In this document: positions 22,355 to 34,340 of the stretch, piece by piece | Position numbering within the stretch: position 1 is the stretch's first letter | Layout: each line of letters begins with the position of its first letter | From: Aplectana chamaeleonis | Taxonomy: Eukaryota; Nematoda; Chromadorea; Rhabditida; Cosmocercidae | Reading direction: 5' to 3' | Assembly (NCBI GenBank): GCA_029168955.1 | Contig: JAPDOI010000364.1 | Span: 186,001 to 250,000, forward strand | Length of the DNA: 64,000 bases | Notes under the pieces: model-generated | Databases searched by the model: none | What the model was told of the DNA's origin: nothing | The model's input: only the letters and a program-made list of their open reading frames with translations | Translations under genes and position numbers: made by a program

Positions 22355-22515
22355 TAGAGTTCGCACAAAAATTTTAGTCTGATGAATGGACGGGACTGCG
22401 GCGGTAGATCACCGCGCGCGAATCGAAACCGCATTCTCCAGTGAGGCCGCCAACCTCGCACGGCCAGCCGCCTGGTCCATGCGTCAGACTTAATCGAAAA
22501 CGGAAACTATATGTA
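22355..22515 (-). mobile_element. tRNA-like short element with TIRs (copy 1)
   Basis: On the minus strand it reads TTAGTCTGACGCATGGACCA, GGCTGGCCGTGCGAGG (loosely like a pol III A box), then GCGGTTTCGATTCGC (B-box-like) and ends TCAGACTAAAATT. Start and end are inverted repeats. The 47815-47980 copy matches along its length. It is either a tRNA-derived SINE captured between short TIRs or a MITE with chance B-box similarity. Confidence 0.6.
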
Positions 22516-22519
22516 CATG

Positions 22520-23345
22520 GCAATCGCACTTGGCCACTCCCACTTTTTCATGCCGCTGCGCAATGATAACACCAACCATAGCTTCGTTGGCTGGAGCCAT
22601 GTACTCCACCAACCTTCACCTTTGAGCAGATGAAGGGGGAACATCATTGGGAAAACAGGTGAAAACCGGTGAAACGCCCCGAAAAAGAATGAAAGAGACC
22701 CAAAACTCATGCAAGTCATTTTCGAGATTGGGTGGGTGTCACTGCCGGTTTTTCGTCCATAACTTTTTTGTGCTTGGAGATAGAATTTTGCGCCAATTTG
22801 TGCTTTCAGTTTGGAAAAATATTCTCTCGATCCTTCAGCCTAATTCATTCTGCGAAACACCGTTTTTTCGCCTATGACTTTTTAACCTGGTGAAGGTTGT
22901 TTTTGAAATCTACATAAAATTCTGCGTTGAATGATATATCGAGTTCCCAACTTTGCTCGCTCCATAAGCCAGCCAGGTCGGTGGAGCCGAGCCCCGTTGT
23001 TGGCTCCAGGAGAACTCTGCGCCTCTCATTTAAACCATAGAGGCGAAAGCACTCTATGGAGATAGCTATGGAGCTCGGCTCCACCAATCTGGCTGGCTTA
23101 TGGGGCAAGCGAAGTCAGTGAGGCTCCTCGAATAAGCTCCTTAGGCTAAGTTAGAGCGAAAAAGTTGATTCTGTAGCATTCTTTGCATTGTAGCCCGAAC
23201 ATGTTTAGAGATGAGTCGTGCCTCATTAATTTTAATTGTAGGTGGAAATAAAGCTCTAGAAGAAGAATTCAACTTGCTATTGCAGCTCACTTCGTAGTTG
23301 CGCGATATTGCTATGGTTGCTTAGATTATTCGTCATTCGAATATT
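22520..23345. other. unassigned sequence between two minisatellites
   Basis: Contains an imperfect inverted repeat (GCCAGCCAGGTCGGTGGAGCC near 22970, inverted near 23070-23100) that could fold as a ~125-bp hairpin. No gene is supported. Confidence 0.45.
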
Positions 23346-23352
23346 CGAAATT

Positions 23353-23530
23353 CGTTCGTTCGAAATAAAAAATGAACGAATTTAATCGAAACTCGTTCGT
23401 TCGAAATAAAAAATGAACGAATTTATTCGAAATTCGTTTGTTCGGAATGAAAAATGAACGAATTTATTCGGAATTCGTTCGTTCGAAATAAAAAATGAAC
23501 GAATTTATTCGAAATTTGTTCGTTCGGTTT
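23353..23530. repeat. 41-bp TTCG-rich minisatellite
   Basis: The unit CGTTCGTTCGAAATAAAAAA TGAACGAATTTATTCGAAATT (41 bp) is repeated about 4.3 times. Each unit is itself a small inverted repeat (TCGTTC ... GAACGA). A single ATTCGAATATTCGAAATTCG run precedes it. Confidence 0.9.
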
Positions 23531-24454
23531 CTTTTCAAAAAGTCCCCACTCTACTTGCGACCACTCTTTTCCCCGGAATAGCTTTGCTTTTGAGGTGAAC
23601 TCAGTTTGCAACCGATTCACTGAAACATCGCGCACGCCATACCTGCGATGGAACGTTTCGTTTCAATTGCACAAGTAATCGAGAAGCATTTTCTATACTG
23701 TTTTCCTGAAATGAATGGCTACGGGGCGACTTTCAGCAGACGAGAAGTTCTGGACTACTTCTAAATCTTTCAGCTGATGTGCTAGTAAACCACCATTGCT
23801 ACAAGAACACATTTCAAGGGCCAATTAGTATCTTCACATCGCCCCAGCTGTGCATAATTTATCGAAGGAGCATACGTATTGCTTCCGTAATGCATTAACA
23901 TTTAAAACTCAAAGTTTGAAATGGGTGGGCCGCCGTCGTCGTTTCAGCAGATCTATTGCAGGAAAAGAAATCTGCTCCAATAATAAAATTGTTCTAGCAA
24001 GGTTGGCCTAAAATTTGCGTAACATTTTGTAATAAATGTTAAAAGTTTGGGAAAAAACTCAAATCAAGAAACTCACGAGAATCGGACTGTTTTTTTGCCC
24101 CAAGTTGGGCTGCCCTTTTTTCAAAAGGTGGCTACTGTAATTTGGCTTTATAAAATTGAACAGGACGCAACGTTTCAATGATTAGCAAGCAAGAAAAAGT
24201 TCCATTGGATCTCTTCATTATTCAACAATTAATCGAAAATTTGGCTTTATAATCGGATAAAACTTTGAGCCACTTTGGAACTAAACATAAGTCTGATTTT
24301 CGAATTTAATCGTCAATTCGAAAAAATCCAGCGGACTCATTCGGAGCTATCATTCATTTGAAATATTCGGAAATAATAAATCCGGAAAAGCAGTTAATCC
24401 GAAAATTCTTAGAGGTTGTTCAATTCGTTGATTCGAAATTTTCGAATGCTCTTG
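23531..24454. other. unassigned AT-rich sequence
   Basis: I see no supported feature. Degenerate ATTCGAA words continue to about 24450. Confidence 0.5.
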
Positions 24455-25015
24455 TTAAAGGCAGTGGTCACGATGATAAACGTTATTGAAAAATTACAAA
24501 AATCAGTTTAGATCAAAGTCAAGCTGAAAAACTCTGAAGGTAGCGCGGTGAAAAACGGGCTAGAAATAGAGATTTTAAGGCCCAAAAATGCCAGTTCGTG
24601 CACACGTGCACAGCGTCTACCAAAAAGATCGCCGTCTCATGCCGAGCAGTCAAAAATCATCGACATTCAGAGGAAGAAATAAAGGCAAATTTACCTAATA
24701 AAAACAGTTGAGCAATGAAAGAAAGCACTCCAGTCAATGTTTTTGACTAGATGTGCACATAAATTCAAAGGTTCATTGATTGAAATTCAATTTCAAGCCA
24801 GCTGATGTTCTTGATATAAGAGGTTATCGATGCCGATGATGTGGAGTGCGCTCGTCCATCATCAAAAGACAAGAAAGTTCAGACTTTAAATTTGGCCCAA
24901 AACAGCGTTTTTTTCGCGACTTTTCCTTATAGGTCCTACTACTCGAGACCCAGAAAAGGGTTTAGAGAGAAAAAGACGACAAGCATATGTATTTGATCGC
25001 GACCACTGCCTTTAA
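24455..25015. mobile_element. TTAA-flanked MITE, family A variant (copy A5)
   Basis: TTAA is followed by AGGCAGTGGTCACGAT at the left. ATCGCGACCACTGCCT is followed by TTAA at the right. The 'GTGGTC' terminus differs by one base from the family A 'GTGTTC'. Interior is non-coding. Confidence 0.75.
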
Positions 25016-25034
25016 GTGAGCGATTTCCCATTTC

Positions 25035-25205
25035 GCCAAAAACAGGCAGTGGATCGAACCCCGGCCATGTGTTTGTCATGCTTTGCCTTCATTGGCGAAT
25101 AACCTCATCCGCTTTATCAGCGAGAGACTGCCGGGCGCTATGGCGCAGTGCAATGTAGCACTGCACTCGTAACATCGATGGGCGTGGTTCGCAGCCTGTC
25201 GGCTC
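25035..25205. other. two divergent tRNA-like sequences (pseudo-tRNA or SINE heads)
   Basis: Minus strand, about 25140 to 25050: GATAAAGCGGATGAGG (A-box-like) and GGGGTTCGATCC (B box). Plus strand, about 25135 to 25205: CTATGGCGCAGTGCAATG and GGTTCGCAGCC. Neither gives a full cloverleaf: the T-stem of the minus copy pairs poorly and acceptor arms do not close. They abut the right end of the TTAA MITE. Confidence 0.35.
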
Positions 25206-26830
25206 TACTAGTTTTGCCAACAAATTGACATGTGCTCATTTACATCGCGATGGTTCCTCATTTGGACATCCATTACCTCCACATTAACGGAAGATGTTCA
25301 TTACTCTTGAATCTGACTTAAGGCCAAATTACTACCGCCCCTGACCTTCTCGCGAAGCTTCGAAAACGCCTATAACTTCTTTCAGTAGTGTCCGAAGCGA
25401 AATCCGCTGCTAGATTCGGAAACAGTGAGCCAGAATTAACTATGGGACATTCACCATCTCTGAAAGGCTGGGGATGGCATTGCAAGGTCTCCTAGTTAGG
25501 TTCGAAAAAATTGAGAAGTTTCTAGCAGATAGATAACCAGATAGTCATCTGTCGAAATACTGTGCTCGTTGACGGCATAGGAAGATGTGCCGACAAGCGG
25601 ATTCAGGCAATCCCGCAATAGGAGGCTAAACTCAGCCATTGACTTTGAAAACAAAAAATAAAAAAAAACATTCGCTGATGAATCAGAATGATAAGCATTC
25701 TGTGAGTTCTCCTTGGTTCAGTTTCACCTGACTTATGTGTGCTTTCTGGCTTCGAAGTGACCAAGACTTCCCTGTAGGGCCCCTTCCAAAAAGCGATCTC
25801 AGGCAATGCGATAAGTTAATGGTGCGATGAGTATCGATCGAGATGACATGGCTAATCGCCGCGTATTGGAAGCATGCCATCGCAGCGATGCGCGATGGTA
25901 GTGTAAAACGAGCCCAGCACAATATTTCCCATATCAGCAGGGCTCCGCGCAAGTTTTCTGTTTCCGAATCCGTCTCCGTAAATCAAAAGCTTTGGGCTTT
26001 TCTGCTTTGTTTCCGAAAACCTCGAAAAAGGTTTCCGCACAGCCGTGCATATCAGCCCATACAACAACTGCCGCCTCCTACAGATAAACAGTCCCGAAAG
26101 ACACAGGAGTCTATGAAAATTCTTTTTGGATCTCATGCTTATCTTGGAGGATCACACACTGATCACAACGGTATCTCTGAGATCGCTCAGGGCCCCCAAA
26201 AATGGAGTTATGGCTCCTCAAATGCTCCTATAATTTAATGGCGAAAATAAGGTGGAAGAGTTGTCCCAGACTTGTATTTCTCTTCATTCACAGTCGATGA
26301 GCGAGAGAGAATCAGGATTAGAAGGCATACCGACAGGGGAGTGAAAATCGAAAACGCGGTTGAGATTCATCTATCCGTTTAGCCACTATTGAGTTGTGGT
26401 GGAGGCTTATATCTCGCTTATTTGGAGGAATTCAGATCTCGCATTTGGCACATGCTATACAGGAGGGATCTGCTATTTAACTACATGAGAATCACAAAAT
26501 TCATGTTTGAGGGTGTACTGTGCCTTGGAGGCAGTGCCTATGATGAAAACTGTCTTCCGGTTTTCACCACAAAATGAATGGTCTGGGACCCACTGCAACA
26601 AGCACGTCGAAACAACCGCTAGGAGCGAGCCCCAGTAAACCTTATAGGCCCTAATCCTGAGTGATTCGCCTGCGCCCCACTCTCTTCTCTCAGCGGCTAC
26701 CCAATCCAAGCAATATGAATAACTAACTTCAAGAAGGCAATGATTTATCAAAGCAATGGAGATCTACCTGTGGAATAGTTTATAAGGTTTTAATTTTTTG
26801 TTCTTCTGTAAAAGTCGAATTTTCAGATGT
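25206..26830. other. repeat-rich unassigned sequence
   Basis: Near 25330-25400 there is a short family R-like piece (TATAACTTCTTTCAGTAGTG). Near 26150-26260 a stretch (GATCACAACGGTATCTCTGA, GGAGTTATGGCTCCTCAAA) resembles MITE family A interiors. No gene is supported; the 25843-26238 open frame has no recognisable domain. Confidence 0.45.
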
Positions 26831-27166
26831 TTACTTCCATCGGTAGCCGTTGTGGGGAGGAAGGGGTCGGTGCGCGAGCGAATCACTCGAGAGAAAGGCC
26901 AAGTAGGGCTCCTTCCTGCTAGTTCTTATTATTAGTCGCTTTTCGGCATTGCTCTGCGAGCGGGCACCGCACCCCGCAAAGGACTCGAAGGTCGTATTTG
27001 ACGTTGACACGGCTTTTAAGTGTCCTTCTTGGCTGCAGACTTTTATGACCAGAATTTTCCAGAGATTTTCTTTGGAGTGAAGGTCAGGAGAGCACATGGG
27101 CCACTCAAATGTGGTGAGACCTGCTGTACAGGGGATGGAATAGTTTTTTGTTATACCCTGTCGCAC
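26831..27166 (-). pseudogene. Tc1-type transposase, C-terminal fragment
   Basis: The frame contains EWPMCSPDLHSKENLWKILV, closely matching the third catalytic block of Tc1 transposases (D/E-W-P-A-x-S-P-D-L-N-P-I-E-N-L-W), including the final catalytic D/E region. It continues as a degenerate tail (CGARSQSNAEKRL). The N-terminal helix-turn-helix domain and the first two catalytic aspartates are missing upstream, and no TIRs are evident. It is therefore a truncated relic of a DNA-cutting, TA-targeting transposase of the Tc1/mariner class. The TA-flanked MITEs at 10.1 and 46.1 kb need such an enzyme, but shared ancestry with this copy is not shown. Confidence 0.82.
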
Positions 27167-27536
27167 TGATTATTCCTGATGTGGGAGAAGCTCAAGTACA
27201 ATGAGTTGAAGACGCTTTGAGATCCGATGCTTCTGCTTTCCGATTAGTGATGAACACTAAATCAAAGTGAGTTTCGGACGTAGACACCTAGACAGACACT
27301 CCCACACATATTCGAAAACGACGGTTTACTTGACTCGTAGTTGCGCACCCAAATAGTTTTCGTGCGTTGCCTGAAGCTTTTATTCTCCAGGGACACTGCT
27401 TTGACCGTACAAATCTTGCCTTACAAACTCTCAAGCTTGAGTGATAAACACACAGTTTCTGAATACGGGATTCACTTACAATTTTGCGCTATTAACTCAG
27501 ACTAAGGTTAATCGCTCAGAGTGTGACTATAACGCC

Positions 27537-27868
27537 ATTGTTATACGCTACGACAGACCTGTGGCGGTCGCACAACACTGAGACGTCGATGTCCCCGATG
27601 GCCCCAGCCGTCGGTGTCGCTTAGGGCCAAGAAAACCAGGAACGACACTGGATTTAACCCTCGGTCGCTGTCGCTGACACCAGTCGCAGACAGCGACCGA
27701 TTACCGCACGATTTCCATATTTCAGGCATAACATTCCCTTCAGAACTCGCGACCGCGACAGGTGCTGCAAACTGTTCTTGCGACAGCATTTTTCTCATGT
27801 GTGGGCCTGGTACCGGCTCGATGCGTAACAGTTGACCGCACCTGTCGCGGTCGCAAACCTTTGGTATA
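27537..27868. mobile_element. small TIR element (TTGTTATAC ends)
   Basis: The left end TTGTTATACGCTACGACAGACCTG and, inverted, the right end TTGTTATACCAAAGGTTTGCGACC share the first nine bases. Further in are CGACCGCGACAGGTGCGGTC and related GGCGGTCGC blocks. The interior repeats GCGACAG/CTGTCGC words in both orientations (CGGTCGCTGTCGCTGAC, CAGACAGCGACCG). Non-coding; superfamily undetermined. Confidence 0.5.
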
Positions 27869-27869
27869 A

Positions 27870-29790
27870 CAAAGGTCTAATAATGCCAAATCCGTTTCTC
27901 TTGTTTGCTTTCACAAGAACTTCAAAACCGCTATATAATGTTGTGAGAAAATAATTTCTGACGGCATACTTTTGAGAATGATCTCGGAATGGATCGACGT
28001 TTAGTCCGAAAACAGGGTAGAGGCGCAGAAAAGGCTATTCCTTCTATTTGTCATCAAATAGCTATATCAAGCAGAAGGGATTCGTAAAAGTCTCAGTTTC
28101 TAAGAAATAACATTTGGAACGTAAAAGTGTGAAATATGATCATTAGTTTTCAGCTTTTGACTGGTTTTCCACATTCACTCTTCCTTCTCTGCGCTCTAGC
28201 CTTTCGGCCTAAACGTCCCACAACCAACTTGATGAAAAAAAAACTAATTAGATTAATTGTTGATTTCGCACTTTATAAGTGTCTAATTTCGACCCGACTG
28301 AAAAAGAGCGAAACTCCTGCATCAGTCGAGACCTATACAGCACCCGTCTTCGAATGCTTCTTCTAATTTTTGGTTTTTATAGTCATGTCCTGAGGACATA
28401 GCCTTAATTGGGGCCAATACCACAAAATCGTAACTTAGGTCCTTGTTCAATACTGTGCATTCGGAACTCAGGGGTGGTAGTAATCTGCATGTTTGCCGCG
28501 AGTTGACCGCCGCTAAGCAGGTGACTATCACGCGGTCATTGGGTAGCAGATCGCCAGCTTCTTTGGGAGCGAATATGGTATGAGAGAGGTTTATTCTTAT
28601 GCAAAACGAACAATAAGGGCTTACTCTCAAGATTGGAAGCGGGGGAAGGCGAAAACCTTAGCTTAGAAACTGCTGCTCCTGTTTTTGAAATAAAAATTGC
28701 GTAGTCATTGAGTGGTTTTCGAATGGAATTTCACTCTGAGGCGAACACAGCGAAGCATGGGCAGAAGATTCTTTGGCAGACGGTGAAAAATATACATGCA
28801 GTGGAGAGACGAAGAACGGTCGCGCGAAAAGTCCTATGGAGGATTTTTCGTGAGCGGTTAACACAACTCTTTTTCCAGCTTTGATTTCTGGAAAACGCAC
28901 ACTTTTAGAATTTCTTTTTCTCGCTTTATGTAGAAACAAGGGCTACCAAAGTATGCGTGATTAATGCATTACCAATTTGTTGTTTATAACATAAGATTGA
29001 AGGAGAAAATGCAGTTTAGCTTCATTTGGTGTTTTTTAATCATGTCCTATACAGATAGTATAGTACAAACTAGCAGCTGCAAGAAAATGTACAAATTGTC
29101 AAACTTTTTTCAATTTATTGCCTGGAAATTGATAAAATTCTATTGTTTCCTCCAACTCCCAACTCTCCATATGCTGTCCTGCAATTATCATGATCGATGA
29201 GATCGAACCGTTACCAGGGTCTACAAAAACCTCAGCGAACTGTCATGAGTTAAAGGTTTAAAAGGGAATGCGGATGCGTTCATCGCTTTTTACATGACTA
29301 ACTGTGTAGTGGTGGCGTTTCTTTAGGTAACGCATACTTTACATTTGAAAAACGAGGTGATCCTTGTTACTGAAGTGGTTAGTTATCGGCTAAGCTGTGG
29401 CTGATTCATGGTCAATCAACGGTCAAGAGCGCGTGGTTGACTCGTGTTGGAAGACAAGATTACTACCACCCCAGGCTTGAGTGTGTCTAAGGCAATGTCT
29501 GTGGTGCACTATAAGCATTTTGACATTTTAAATACGAGCCTCTCCACAGCGGCAAAAATCTGTCTGAGATTTTATTCAGTATTAGTTTATTATTCCTGTT
29601 AATTGGTTTATGGTTCCGATAAATGCCTTCGCGACGGCCGATCGAGCCGCACCCATTCGGACGGACTTTTTGTAAGTATACAAAAAAGCTGTAGTGTCAG
29701 TGTTTCCCTACTGTTCTCGAGTTGATTCATTCAAAGCTTCCCATCAGGCGGAAATTTGATGGCGAATCGCGACTTTTAACGATTTCCCGA
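27870..29790. other. unassigned sequence
   Basis: I found no exon, RNA or repeat that I can defend. At 29625-29680 a piece (AATGCCTTCGCGACGGCCGA, CGGACGGACTTTTTGTAAG) resembles 59140-59215, a family F relic. Confidence 0.45.
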
Positions 29791-29799
29791 ACGCTACGG

Positions 29800-30345
29800 T
29801 AGAAATTGCTCAAAATGTTTCTCTATGGGTTATTTGGAGTGCTATACACGAATTTGGAGTCAGTTTATCGATTTTAGGCAGATTGCCGTAGATTACAGTG
29901 ATTATACGGTAGTTTGGTCAAAGTCTCAGATCTTCCTCAAAATTTGTATACGGGGGGTTATTCGGGGTGAAAAATACGAATTTCACGTCCATTTGTCGAT
30001 TTTCGAAGTACTAGGGTGGGCTTTGTCCCCTAAACGACATGGTACCTACCGTAACCTACAACAAACCTCAGAATTCCGACAAGCGGACTCCGGTTTCGTG
30101 TTCACCACCCTAGATTACCCTTCCATACAAGTTTTGAGAAAAATCCGAGAAAATGTTTCGAAACTCCCAGAAAAATGCCTGATACCCTTGCCTTCTCGCG
30201 AAGCTCGAAAAATGCTCATATTTTTTGGACCTGCAGCTCGGGGCGGGATACTGCGCATTTCTATGATTGGGCCAGAAGAGATACTAACGATACTAGTCGT
30301 TTTCGCAGATGCGTTTACCACTATAAACGCTTCCCTTGTGAGTAG
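29800..30345 (-). repeat. family R fragment with intact terminus
   Basis: Contains family R blocks (GGTCAAAGTCTCAGATCTTC, CTACCGTAACCTACAACAAA). It ends with CTGCAGCTCGGGGCGGGATA, ACTAACGATACTAGTCGTTT and GCAGATGCGTTTACCACTAT, the same end as 47280-47396. The 178-codon open frame across it is repeat-derived. Confidence 0.65.
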
Positions 30346-30357
30346 ACAACTCAAGCA

Positions 30358-30850
30358 TTAAAGGCACTGTTCGCGATCAAAATCGCGTTTCTGTTTATTG
30401 CCTATATTGAAATCGTTCCCATTCTGATTCCAATGATGCTTCTGGGATCGTACAAGACCTTCTGGGGACGGAGTTATAGTCCCTCGAAAATTGAGCTAGG
30501 GAAGCATGGTGGACGAAATGTCCGAGGCTTGTAACTTCCGTCTTTTGCAGCCGATGTATGCGAGCTGACCTGAGTAAAGAGTTAAGTTGAGATTGAAGGG
30601 AAGAACGGGGCTTTTGATCGGAAACCATCGCTCAACTCACGATTTCGAGTGTTCCTTTGTTCACGTCGAGGGGCGGAAAGGGGCCGGACTTGCTCAAAGC
30701 GGCGGGGTTTGCCCACTTTTCTAAGCCGCTTTGCGGCTCCTGGGTAGCTTTTCGTCCCGTTTCTTCGACGCTGTTTTGCTTCTGAGAGCCACGAGAAGCG
30801 TTTGTAATGAAAAATTCGAGGATGAAGTTTATCGCGAACAGTGCCTTCAA
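30358..30850. mobile_element. TTAA-type MITE, family A (copy A3)
   Basis: Left TTAA plus AGGCACTGTTCGCGAT; right ATCGCGAACAGTGCCT plus TCAA. The interior (TAACTTCCGTCTTTTGCAGC, CGATGTATGCGAGCTGA) matches the copy at 48693-49186 in the same orientation. Confidence 0.78.
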
Positions 30851-31127
30851 GCAAGACAAACACAATTACCCAGAAAGTCGAAACTGCAACTCCAAAACTA
30901 TTAAGATCCTATTCTTACCCAGCTATACAGTTTCTAAGAATTTTTAGTTGCAGTTTAGAGTTTCTAGGTGACCGAGCGTGTTTTCTTTAGTGTTCTGGAC
31001 TGCTAGCTAAGAAGTAAAATTTGTGTCTTTTTCCTGAAATCACCTGTGGCATTAAGAATATGTATTCCGAACATAGATTATTCATACAAAGGACACTACC
31101 TAAACATCCATGACATGGTTTTTTCAG

Positions 31128-31169
31128 AACTTCGGGACAAGATTTGAGTCAGATCGCGCCCCTCTTCTC
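31128..31169 (+). CDS. possible 42-bp internal exon (orphan)
   Basis: A strong acceptor (GGTTTTTTCAG) and a strong donor (CTC before GTAAGTCTAC) frame 42 bases open in at least two phases (NFGTRFESDRAPLL or TSGQDLSQIAPLFS). No neighbouring exon could be identified, and I do not recognise either peptide. It could be a microexon of a plus-strand gene, or chance. Confidence 0.3.
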
Positions 31170-32450
31170 GTAAGTCTACTGTAGGCAGAAGAAAACATTT
31201 TCAACCGATTCCTTCTCTTTCATTTCCCACGCAAAAAGTGTCTTGTAACCGCATCCATCCGTCTTCAGTATTCCGTTCATCATATCCAGTTGCAATGTAA
31301 ATTGAGTGTGGCTTTTTTTCTGTCATCGTTGAACCAGTGCTGCGTTTGTTATGTCTTCGTTTGTGTTGCAATGCGGTTGAAAATGAAATTTCCTCTCGTT
31401 AACAACGCAGCTGGCCGCGCTTCACTCATTGGGCCGTAGAAGAGTTAGAATCAGTGGACTTTGACCGGCCCTCTCGTGGGAACTCCTCAGAGTTAGAAGC
31501 TGAAAAGGAGAGGATTAAATTTCTGCGTTGGTGTGGGATTAATTCAATAACCTAATCAACTCCTAGGTCAAAGGTATGCACATGCGTAATGTTTTAAAAA
31601 TCCGAGAAAAATTAGCAGAATTACGAATGTGGGAAAGCATTGTTTTTTTAGAACTTTTGAAAGAAAGGAAATTCTAGGAAGTCTCACTAGAAAAATTCTC
31701 CAGGTACGAGTTTTGGAAATTTACTGTGGCAATTTCTGAAGGCACGAAAGCGAGAGGAAAAAAAAACGAATACTCTTTCGATAATTTGTTAAGATTTATT
31801 CAGCAACTATGGTCATGCTGCCTCGTCTCTTGCTTACTGTTCTACAATAAGGTTCCTTCCTTCGTTTTCAAGGCACAAGCTCCATCACCAATCGCTTTCC
31901 ACGAGTAATCATAGCACAACGGCATATCTACTTGTCACAAGGTGCGTACGTACCAGGAATGAGCGGAAATCCGATTTCCGATCTACCGATTTCCGATTTC
32001 CGATCTACCGATTTCCGATTTCCGATGGTTTTTGGCCTTCCGATTCCCGAAATCCTATTTCCGAAAAAAATGCCCAAAAATGCGGCAAAAATCGGAAATG
32101 ATTAGAAGATCACAATTTTAGGAGCTTACGCATTACTTTCTGTCAGACAATTAGGAAGTTCGTTCAAGGCTAAACCTGAACAGAAGGTTCGTTTTGATGT
32201 TTGAAAAGAGCAAGGAATGAGATTCACATATCGGCAGGTGTTTATCTAAAATAAACCAAAAACCCACTGCGAATGGGCTCTTTTCCAACAGATTCAAGTT
32301 GAACCATTTTTAAACCGGTTCTCTTTCAGGGAGATCTGGGTTTGTCCATGCTTTTATTGAATCTAATAGGGACCTCTGCCCATGTTTATGTTTAAGTGGA
32401 GCTTGCAGTCTAAACTAACTGTACGTATGATCTCTTTTCAGAATGTAGTG
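31170..32450. other. unassigned sequence with a TTTCCGAT simple repeat
   Basis: At 31967-32035 the words CCGATTTCCGATCTA repeat two to three times, then decay into ATTCCCGAAATCC. The remainder shows no supported feature. Confidence 0.5.
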
Positions 32451-32452
32451 CA

Positions 32453-32575
32453 GTAAATGGACGAGGCTGCGACGGTAGACGCGCGATCGAAACTCTGTTA
32501 CCCGTTGATGTCGCGAACTCCGCTCGGCCCACCGCGATGAGCGCGCCCCGTTCATCCGCTAGACCATATTTAGCA
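32453..32575 (-). mobile_element. tRNA-like short element (copy 3, diverged)
   Basis: On the minus strand GGTCTAGCGGATGAACG, GGGCCGAGCGGAGTTCGCG and GAGTTTCGATCGC precede GCAGCCTCGTCCATTT. The pattern is shared with 22355-22515 and 47815-47980 (B-box-like TTTCGAT then CTACCG-CGCAG-C--GTCCATT). Confidence 0.5.
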
Positions 32576-32771
32576 AGGGCCCATTACCTACTATAGTATT
32601 TTTGCCCATCTGTACTTCGGTCTACTTGTTGCAATTCTAGTAGTCTGTATATTTCTTGTTATAGGAGGGTTACATTCACTATTCAAGTTACAGCACATAG
32701 ACTTGACTTACTTGACTTGGTTGGCTTTCGCCTGACGCGATCATTCCGCATCTTCACCGAGGTGTGCCGTC

Positions 32772-34340
32772 CTAGTAGTCAGCCGTGTCCATTTTTTCAC
32801 GGTCTTCAGCCACAATTTGAACACATTCCATCCAGCTGTCACTATTCCATTTCCTGCGAAACGAAACATCGCGCCTGAACTGTCTTTCGATGCCGAGTGA
32901 CTTCAAATCCTCTCTAACCACATCCGTCCAAAACTTTCGCCTACGCCCAGGTGGCCGTTTCCAGGCAGGATTTGGAAGCATTCGTAAAGCGTGTTGTACG
33001 AGACGATCCGGGTTCTTTTCAGTATATGCCCGAGCAGTCGAAGTCGACTTTCCATTGCTGCTTGAGATGGCGTTAGGAGATGCTGGCACCTCCCTCGTGT
33101 CAAGCGTTGATGTACTGCGTCGATTTCCTTGTAAAGATCTTCGTTTTGGCATACACGCGGCCAGAAATATCCGAGCGAACGCCTAAAAAGCTTCCTCTCC
33201 GTGCAATCCAACCTTTCCATCTGCGTTTTCGTTGCTGCCCACGTCTCCGATCCGTACATCATGATAGGGCGAATAGCGGATAGGTAGACGCGCAACATGA
33301 CTTCCTTCGCGATGGGGGTAGACCACAAACACTTGGTTAGAGAATTGAATGCAGACGTAGCTTTCGCACATCGTTGTCGAATATCCGCTGCATAACTACC
33401 ATCGTTCTTCAGCAAACAGCCCAAGTAACAGAAATCGTCCACCAGTTCGATACGTTGTCCGTCCACACAAACTCCCGTTGAAGGCCTCTGAGAGACCCAC
33501 ATCTGCTTGCATTTGTCGGGACGAAGACGAAGTCTATAGGCTGCGGCATACTTCGAAACGAGATTCACAATCCTTTGCAGTTTTGCGTTGTTTTCAGCGA
33601 ATAACACGATGTCGTCGGCGTACTCCAGGTCGACAAGGGAGCGTCCTGATGGTGTTAGGATCACGTCCGCAGGAAACTGTTCCGCAACTCTACACATGAT
33701 GTCATCAACGGCGAAGTTGAATAAGAAAGGTCCTGCTACAGCTCCATGCCTTACTCCTGTTTTCACCTCGAAAGCTGACGTAAACCCGACAGGTGTACGA
33801 ACTGCTGCTGTTATTCCTTTGTTCATGTCCTCGATTAACCGAACATACTTTTCCGGGACTCCATCTGTTCGCAGAGCATTGAGCAATCGATCACGATGAG
33901 GAGAGTCGAACGCGGCTTCAAAGTCCAAAAAAGCAAGCTGTAATGGCTTCGAATACCGCTGCCACGATTCAATTACTCTTCTCACGACGAACACTTGGTC
34001 GATGGTCGATCTTCCAGGTCGAAAACCGGTTTGCTTATCTCTGGTTGTTCCTTCACGATATTTGATAGGTCGCTCGAGAATGATACGTTCTAAAACCTTG
34101 TACATGACACGAAGTAGAGAGATTCCTCTGTAGTTCTTAGGATCCGTGACAGATAGCTTTTTGTGAAGAGGTACGATTATCGCATGTCTCCACGAATCGG
34201 GTATCCTTTCGCTCATCCATATGGCACGGATGGTGTTGGTCATTTCACGAATCCCAAACGGAGGAAGAGCTTTCAGCATTTCAGCAGTGATGTTGCCATC
34301 TCCCCCTGCCTTTCTATTCTTCATTCTCCGGACACAATCC
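32772..34340 (-). pseudogene. RTE-like reverse transcriptase, frameshifted
   Basis: The long frame (32903-34342) carries the RT palm motifs: KNYRGISLLRVMYKVLERI, QTGFRPGRSTIDQVF, LDFEAAFDSPHR, GVRHGAVAGPFLFNF and the catalytic LEYADDIVLFAEN. The connection region follows (RPIMMYGSETWAATKTQMER). Near 33012-33020 the frame shifts. The C-terminus continues in another frame (32772-33152) with NPAWKRPPGRRRKFWTDVVR and SDSWMECVQIVAED, then a stop. The GRRRKFWTDVV tail is typical of RTE/BovB-type elements. YADD is intact, but the frameshift and the upstream insertion make it inactive. Confidence 0.88.
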
